A stretch of 64,000 bases of DNA from JACVCJ01 sp052437175 (GTDB lineage Bacteria > Bacteroidota > Bacteroidia > CAIKAF01): positions 62,001 to 126,000 of the forward strand of contig JBQVOK010000002.1 in the NCBI GenBank assembly GCA_052437175.1, written 5' to 3'. The first letter of the stretch is position 1. Each line of letters starts with the position of its first letter. Below are positions 60,678 through 64,000 of the stretch, piece by piece. Position numbers and translations under genes: made by a program. The notes beneath the pieces were generated by a model. It made no database searches. It saw nothing but the letters and a program-made list of their open reading frames with translations, and was not told the origin of the DNA.

Positions 60678-61055
60678 ATGTACCGCACATTTTTACGCCT
60701 GCTGCTCTGCCTTTTCCCCCTGTTATTTTCTGCCGGCTGCGACGGCGACGAATCGGTGGACTGCCGCTTTTTTAATGACTGCGACGGGAACGACCCTTCT
60801 GTACAGGGCGAACTTACCATTTACCTGGCCCCGCCCAATGCGGGCAGTGCCGTTATTTATGTAGACGGCGAACCTAAAGGCAGCCTCAATACCTATTCCT
60901 ATACATCTGTAACCTGTAACCATCCGTCAGCCCTTACCCTCAATCTGCCCGCAGGCCCGCACCAGGTATACGGCACAACCGGCACTTACACAAGTTCCGT
61001 GTATACCGTGCAGGTTCTGGCAGACAACTGCGTTGTACACGCCGTTCAATTCTAA
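60678..61055 (+). CDS. Small lipoprotein
   Basis: A 125-residue lipoprotein with a clear lipobox (FSAGC, cysteine about residue 21) followed by an acidic DGDES run, as in surface-exported Bacteroidota lipoproteins. The mature part, with PPNAGSAVIYVDGEPKGSL and NLPAGPHQVYGT, has a PEGA-like look. Six cysteines. It lies six bases before the PDZ/barrel gene. Confidence 0.75.
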   Translation: MYRTFLRLLLCLFPLLFSAGCDGDESVDCRFFNDCDGNDPSVQGELTIYLAPPNAGSAVIYVDGEPKGSLNTYSYTSVTCNHPSALTLNLPAGPHQVYGTTGTYTSSVYTVQVLADNCVVHAVQF

Positions 61056-61061
61056 ACGCCT

Positions 61062-62132
61062 ATGAAAAACATCCTGCTCCCCTTACTGTTCAGCCTCATC
61101 AGCACGGCATTGCTCTCTGCACAGAATATGATCTGTACCAAATCCGGCCGGCATATTGCTGCGGAAAACGTACAGCTCACCGATAATAATGTAGTTTATT
61201 ACGTAATAGAAAAAAACAAAAAGGTACAGCGCGTAATCAACAAAAGCGAAGTATACCGTATTATAAAACCCGGTAGCACAGACGGCGTGCACGTACTGGA
61301 AAGTTCTGCCCAGAACAGCGGTTGCCTGGCTTTTAATTTTGCCGTACAATACGGCAGCAGCAATGTATATACCATCGGCGACGTGGTGGATGCCGCCCTG
61401 CTACCGGCGTCCGGCCTGCAGATCAACGATCGCATCACGCACTTTTTCGGGTATTCCCTGAACAATTTCAGTCACTCGGAAATTGAAGAATTCCTGTACG
61501 GTATGGCGGGCGACTACCTGGAACTGACCGTAAACCGCGACGGCCGCGAAATTCAGTCCCGCATACAGTATTACCGTTACGAAGAAGACGACGAAGGCAC
61601 CAATCTCGTAGATCTAAGCACCGCTCCTATTACCTATATCCCCCCGGTTTCCGGCAGCACGGACCGCAGTGGTAGTTCATCGGGCAGCGGAGAACCCCTG
61701 GGCGTTTACCTGAGTTTCCAGGCCGGGCCGGGAGCCGCCAGTTTCCGCAACCTGAAGCCCTTTAACATGATGTATGAATTCGAGATCGGGCACTGCAACG
61801 ACAACAATTTTTCAAATGCCTTTAAATTCAGCATCCTGCACCATATCCCCGAGAATAACCTGAAACTGTACAGCTTCCAGTACAGCTTTACCCAGCATTT
61901 CGGCATAGCCCGCCGTTCGGGTTTTTTCCTGGGCATGGACCTGGGGCTGACCTATGTACCCGGCGGCGATAAATTTTTCTGGAATCCCGGCCTGCATACC
62001 GGTGTAGACATTAAAGTGGTACGCAACCTGCGCATCGGCCTGTTCGGTAATTTTTACGTACTGCCTACCTACGATTTCAGCAATGTGGCTGTGGGCGGCG
62101 GCGGCGGACTGCGTATTACCGGTATACTCTGA
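61062..62132 (+). CDS. PDZ-like domain fused to an outer-membrane barrel-like domain
   Basis: A 356-residue exported protein (signal peptide to about residue 20, LLSAQ). Residues about 95-170 look like a PDZ domain (SGLQINDRITHFFGYSLNNF, EIEEFLYGMAGDYLELTVNR). A Ser/Gly/Thr linker follows (about 198-212). The last 145 residues have beta-barrel strands (VYLSFQAGPGA, FFLGMDLGLTYVPGG) and end in GGGGGLRITGIL. The combination is not one I know. It is probably co-transcribed with the small lipoprotein ahead. Confidence 0.7.
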   Translation: MKNILLPLLFSLISTALLSAQNMICTKSGRHIAAENVQLTDNNVVYYVIEKNKKVQRVINKSEVYRIIKPGSTDGVHVLESSAQNSGCLAFNFAVQYGSSNVYTIGDVVDAALLPASGLQINDRITHFFGYSLNNFSHSEIEEFLYGMAGDYLELTVNRDGREIQSRIQYYRYEEDDEGTNLVDLSTAPITYIPPVSGSTDRSGSSSGSGEPLGVYLSFQAGPGAASFRNLKPFNMMYEFEIGHCNDNNFSNAFKFSILHHIPENNLKLYSFQYSFTQHFGIARRSGFFLGMDLGLTYVPGGDKFFWNPGLHTGVDIKVVRNLRIGLFGNFYVLPTYDFSNVAVGGGGGLRITGIL

Positions 62133-62193
62133 GTTTAAAATATCTTTAACGACGGCACAGCCCGAGCCTGTTCCTTTTCCGGCGGATTCCCCG

Positions 62194-62201
62194 TACTTTT
62201 G
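62194..62201 (+). promoter_or_regulatory. -7 box (TACTTTTG) abutting the MFS start codon
   Basis: Perfect TAnnTTTG that ends seven bases before the GTG at 62209; a nearly leaderless mRNA is expected. Confidence 0.5.
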
Positions 62202-62208
62202 TTCCGTT

Positions 62209-63399
62209 GTGGAACAGGTACCATCTTCTTCGCACGTTTTCCGGCAGGACTATACGCCCCGCAAAAGACGTATACGCATCGCCGTTTCGGTCTTCTTCTT
62301 CGGCATGGGTCTCTGTTTTGCCTCCTGGGCCAGCCGTATCCCCGATATAAAGAACACCCTGCAACTGAGTGATGCCGCCCTGGGCACCCTGCTTTTTGCC
62401 CTGCCCCTGGGTCAGCTGCTCATTATGCCTTTCTCGGGCAAACTGGTCACCCGTTTTGGCAGTCAGAAAGTACTGATCACCGCCCTTTGCCTGTATGCCC
62501 TTTCGCTCACGAATATGGGCCTGGCGCGCGAACCCTGGCAGCTGGCACTTTCCCTGATGTTGTTCGGCCTCTTCAGCAACCTGAGCAATATTGCCGTAAA
62601 TACACAGGGCGTGTATGCCGAAGAACTCTATGGCCGCGCTATTATGACCGGTTTTCACGGCGTATGGAGCCTGGCAGGCTTTACCGGTGCGCTTACCGGA
62701 CTGATGATGAGTAACCTGGATGTGTCGCCTTACGTACATTTCTGGATCGTGACCGCATTCGTGGGTCTGCTGATCCTCCTGAATTTCCGTTCCCTGATCG
62801 CGGTGGAGAACGTTCCCATACCCAAAGCGGAGAAAAAGAGCCGCTTCCGCAAACCCGACGGCGCACTGCTCAGCCTGGGCATTGTAGGCTTTTGCAGTAT
62901 GGCCGCCGAAGGAGCTATGTTCGACTGGAGCGGGGTATATTTCCAGGACGTGGTAAAAGCACCGGAATCGCTCGTAATTTTAGGATATACATCGTTCATG
63001 ATCATGATGGCTTCCGGCCGTTTCATCGGGGATTTCCTCATCAACCGTATCGGCCGCAAACGCCTGATGCAGACCGGGGGCATACTGATCTCCGCCGGGC
63101 TTTTCCTTTCGGTATTCCTGCCCTTCCTGGTGCCTTCGGTCATCGCCTTTATGCTGGTGGGACTGGGCGTTTCCACCATTGTACCCATTGTGTACAGCCT
63201 GGCCGGTAAAAATAAGACCGTAGCTCCGGGCGAGGCCCTGACCATCGTGTCCAGCGTAAGTTTCCTGGGCTTCCTGCTGGGTCCGCCCTTTATCGGTTAT
63301 ATTGCCGAATTGTGGAGCCTGCGGATATCCTTCGCCTGCATAGGCATTTTTGGTATATGCATTACCCTGCTGGTGGCGCGTATGCGGAATATTTCCTGA
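62209..63399 (+). CDS. MFS transporter
   Basis: A 396-residue major facilitator with twelve predicted helices. The cytoplasmic motif between helices 2 and 3 appears as GKLVTRFGSQKVL and its repeat as DFLINRIGRKRLM. The N-terminal FASWASRIPDIKNTLQLSDA is typical of the Fuc/Glu-like YfkF/FucP-related group seen in many bacteria. The frame is open from 62083, which overlaps the previous gene, but the GTG at 62209 just after the -7 box is the most plausible start. Substrate unknown. Confidence 0.88.
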   Translation: MEQVPSSSHVFRQDYTPRKRRIRIAVSVFFFGMGLCFASWASRIPDIKNTLQLSDAALGTLLFALPLGQLLIMPFSGKLVTRFGSQKVLITALCLYALSLTNMGLAREPWQLALSLMLFGLFSNLSNIAVNTQGVYAEELYGRAIMTGFHGVWSLAGFTGALTGLMMSNLDVSPYVHFWIVTAFVGLLILLNFRSLIAVENVPIPKAEKKSRFRKPDGALLSLGIVGFCSMAAEGAMFDWSGVYFQDVVKAPESLVILGYTSFMIMMASGRFIGDFLINRIGRKRLMQTGGILISAGLFLSVFLPFLVPSVIAFMLVGLGVSTIVPIVYSLAGKNKTVAPGEALTIVSSVSFLGFLLGPPFIGYIAELWSLRISFACIGIFGICITLLVARMRNIS

Positions 63400-63440
63400 A
63401 ATCAACCGGCTTTCGTATCTTTATACACTACTGTAAAATC

Positions 63441-64000
63441 ATGAAGATCATCAGCACAAAACCGGTCCTGGTGGCTGCGCTCGGCAGCTGCGAAAAAGCC
63501 TGGTCGGCAGAGGGTATGCAGGGTTTGCTCCACGAAGTGCAGGTACGCCTGCTCGAAGCCCGGGTAAAATTCCCGCTGCTCGAATTCGCCGCACGCCAGC
63601 TGGCCAGGCTGTTGCCCCTGGAGGAACACCTGCCCTTTTGCAAAGGTATTGCCGCACGGGGTAGCGAAGGGGGAAATGTGCTCATAGGCATCCTGCTGCA
63701 GGAAGGTCTCGAAAAACGTTACACAGCATCGCTGCAACAGGCTGCCGGCTTCATTGCACAGGGCAATGCCTGGTACGTATGCGATATCATCGGCGAACGG
63801 GTCTGGGGCGTGGCCCTGCTGCGCTACCCCGAAAAAACGCTGCCGGCCCTGCAGGAACTCAGCCTGCATCCGTCCGAACTGGTGCTGCGCTCTCTGGGCG
63901 CCGGGATCCATTATGCCGTTAAAAAAGGACTGCCTGCGGCCGAAGTAAAAACCGTTTTCGAATTGCTGCTTTCGCTGCGGAACAGCAAAAACCAGCAGGT
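63441..64000 (+). CDS. DNA alkylation repair (AlkD-like) HEAT-repeat protein, 5' part
   Basis: The first 186 residues of a helical protein that runs off the right edge. The segment NAWYVCDIIGERVWGVALLR with SLHPSELVLRSLGAGIHYAV resembles the HEAT-like repeats of AlkD-type 3-methyladenine glycosylases, where a Trp and an Asp line the DNA-binding groove. The catalytic region lies beyond the window, so an inactive relative cannot be ruled out. Starts at the ATG at 63441 after a TATCTTTA stretch. Confidence 0.6.
   Translation, partial: MKIISTKPVLVAALGSCEKAWSAEGMQGLLHEVQVRLLEARVKFPLLEFAARQLARLLPLEEHLPFCKGIAARGSEGGNVLIGILLQEGLEKRYTASLQQAAGFIAQGNAWYVCDIIGERVWGVALLRYPEKTLPALQELSLHPSELVLRSLGAGIHYAVKKGLPAAEVKTVFELLLSLRNSKNQQ

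Overview
The window is about 53% GC by eye and comes from a member of the Bacteroidota, most likely Chitinophagaceae or a close relative (the family is my inference). The phylum rests on direct marks: a type IX secretion adhesin operon with a SprF/PorP-family partner, DUF4290 and TIGR02757 genes, RegProp/Y_Y_Y/LytTR signalling, promoters of the TTTG-N19-TAnnTTTG kind, and no clear Shine-Dalgarno sequences. No rRNA, tRNA, CRISPR array, insertion sequence or prophage gene was seen.

Layout. 1-6.8 kb: tail of a GyrI-like protein, AhpD-like protein, YCII protein coupled to an ECF42-type sigma factor, a metallo-beta-lactamase-fold protein with altered metal ligands, DUF4328, two tandem secreted paralogues and DinB. 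6.9-11.1 kb: aminotransferase and phosphoglycosyl transferase pair for surface glycan, then a Dcu-type transporter. 11.1-21.3 kb (mostly minus): TIGR02757, MazG-like and neutral ceramidase and AI-2E transporter run, hydrolase, subtilase, and sufABCD behind a palindromic operator. 21.4-23.5 kb: thiL and asd. 23.6-34.4 kb (minus): a four-gene type IX adhesin operon led by a small secreted protein and a 2264-residue adhesin. 34.9-41.2 kb (minus): two membrane-anchored AraC regulators, then a RegProp histidine kinase coupled to a LytTR regulator. 41.4-46.1 kb: PpiD-like foldase (minus) and UvrD/PcrA helicase (plus).

46.15-47.57 kb holds a compact AT-rich two-gene insert: a HipA-type kinase followed by a separate HipA N-domain protein, in reversed order and with no HipB. 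After it come DUF4290, a candidate structured RNA, and the lipid operon yceD-rpmF-plsX-fabH. 51.8-64 kb is a mixture: outer-membrane proteins, a desaturase with two matching operator palindromes, PIG-L deacetylase, tsaE, ald, an exported YciI-like protein, a LuxR-type regulator, a PDZ/barrel protein, an MFS transporter, and the start of an AlkD-like gene.

The best candidates for something undescribed are the inverted split HipA module, the paired TTTCA-N8-TGAAA sites at the desaturase promoter, the 9-bp-arm palindrome just downstream of the sufA promoter, and the folded RNA near 48.5 kb. All functions are read from sequence and family knowledge; no database search was run.
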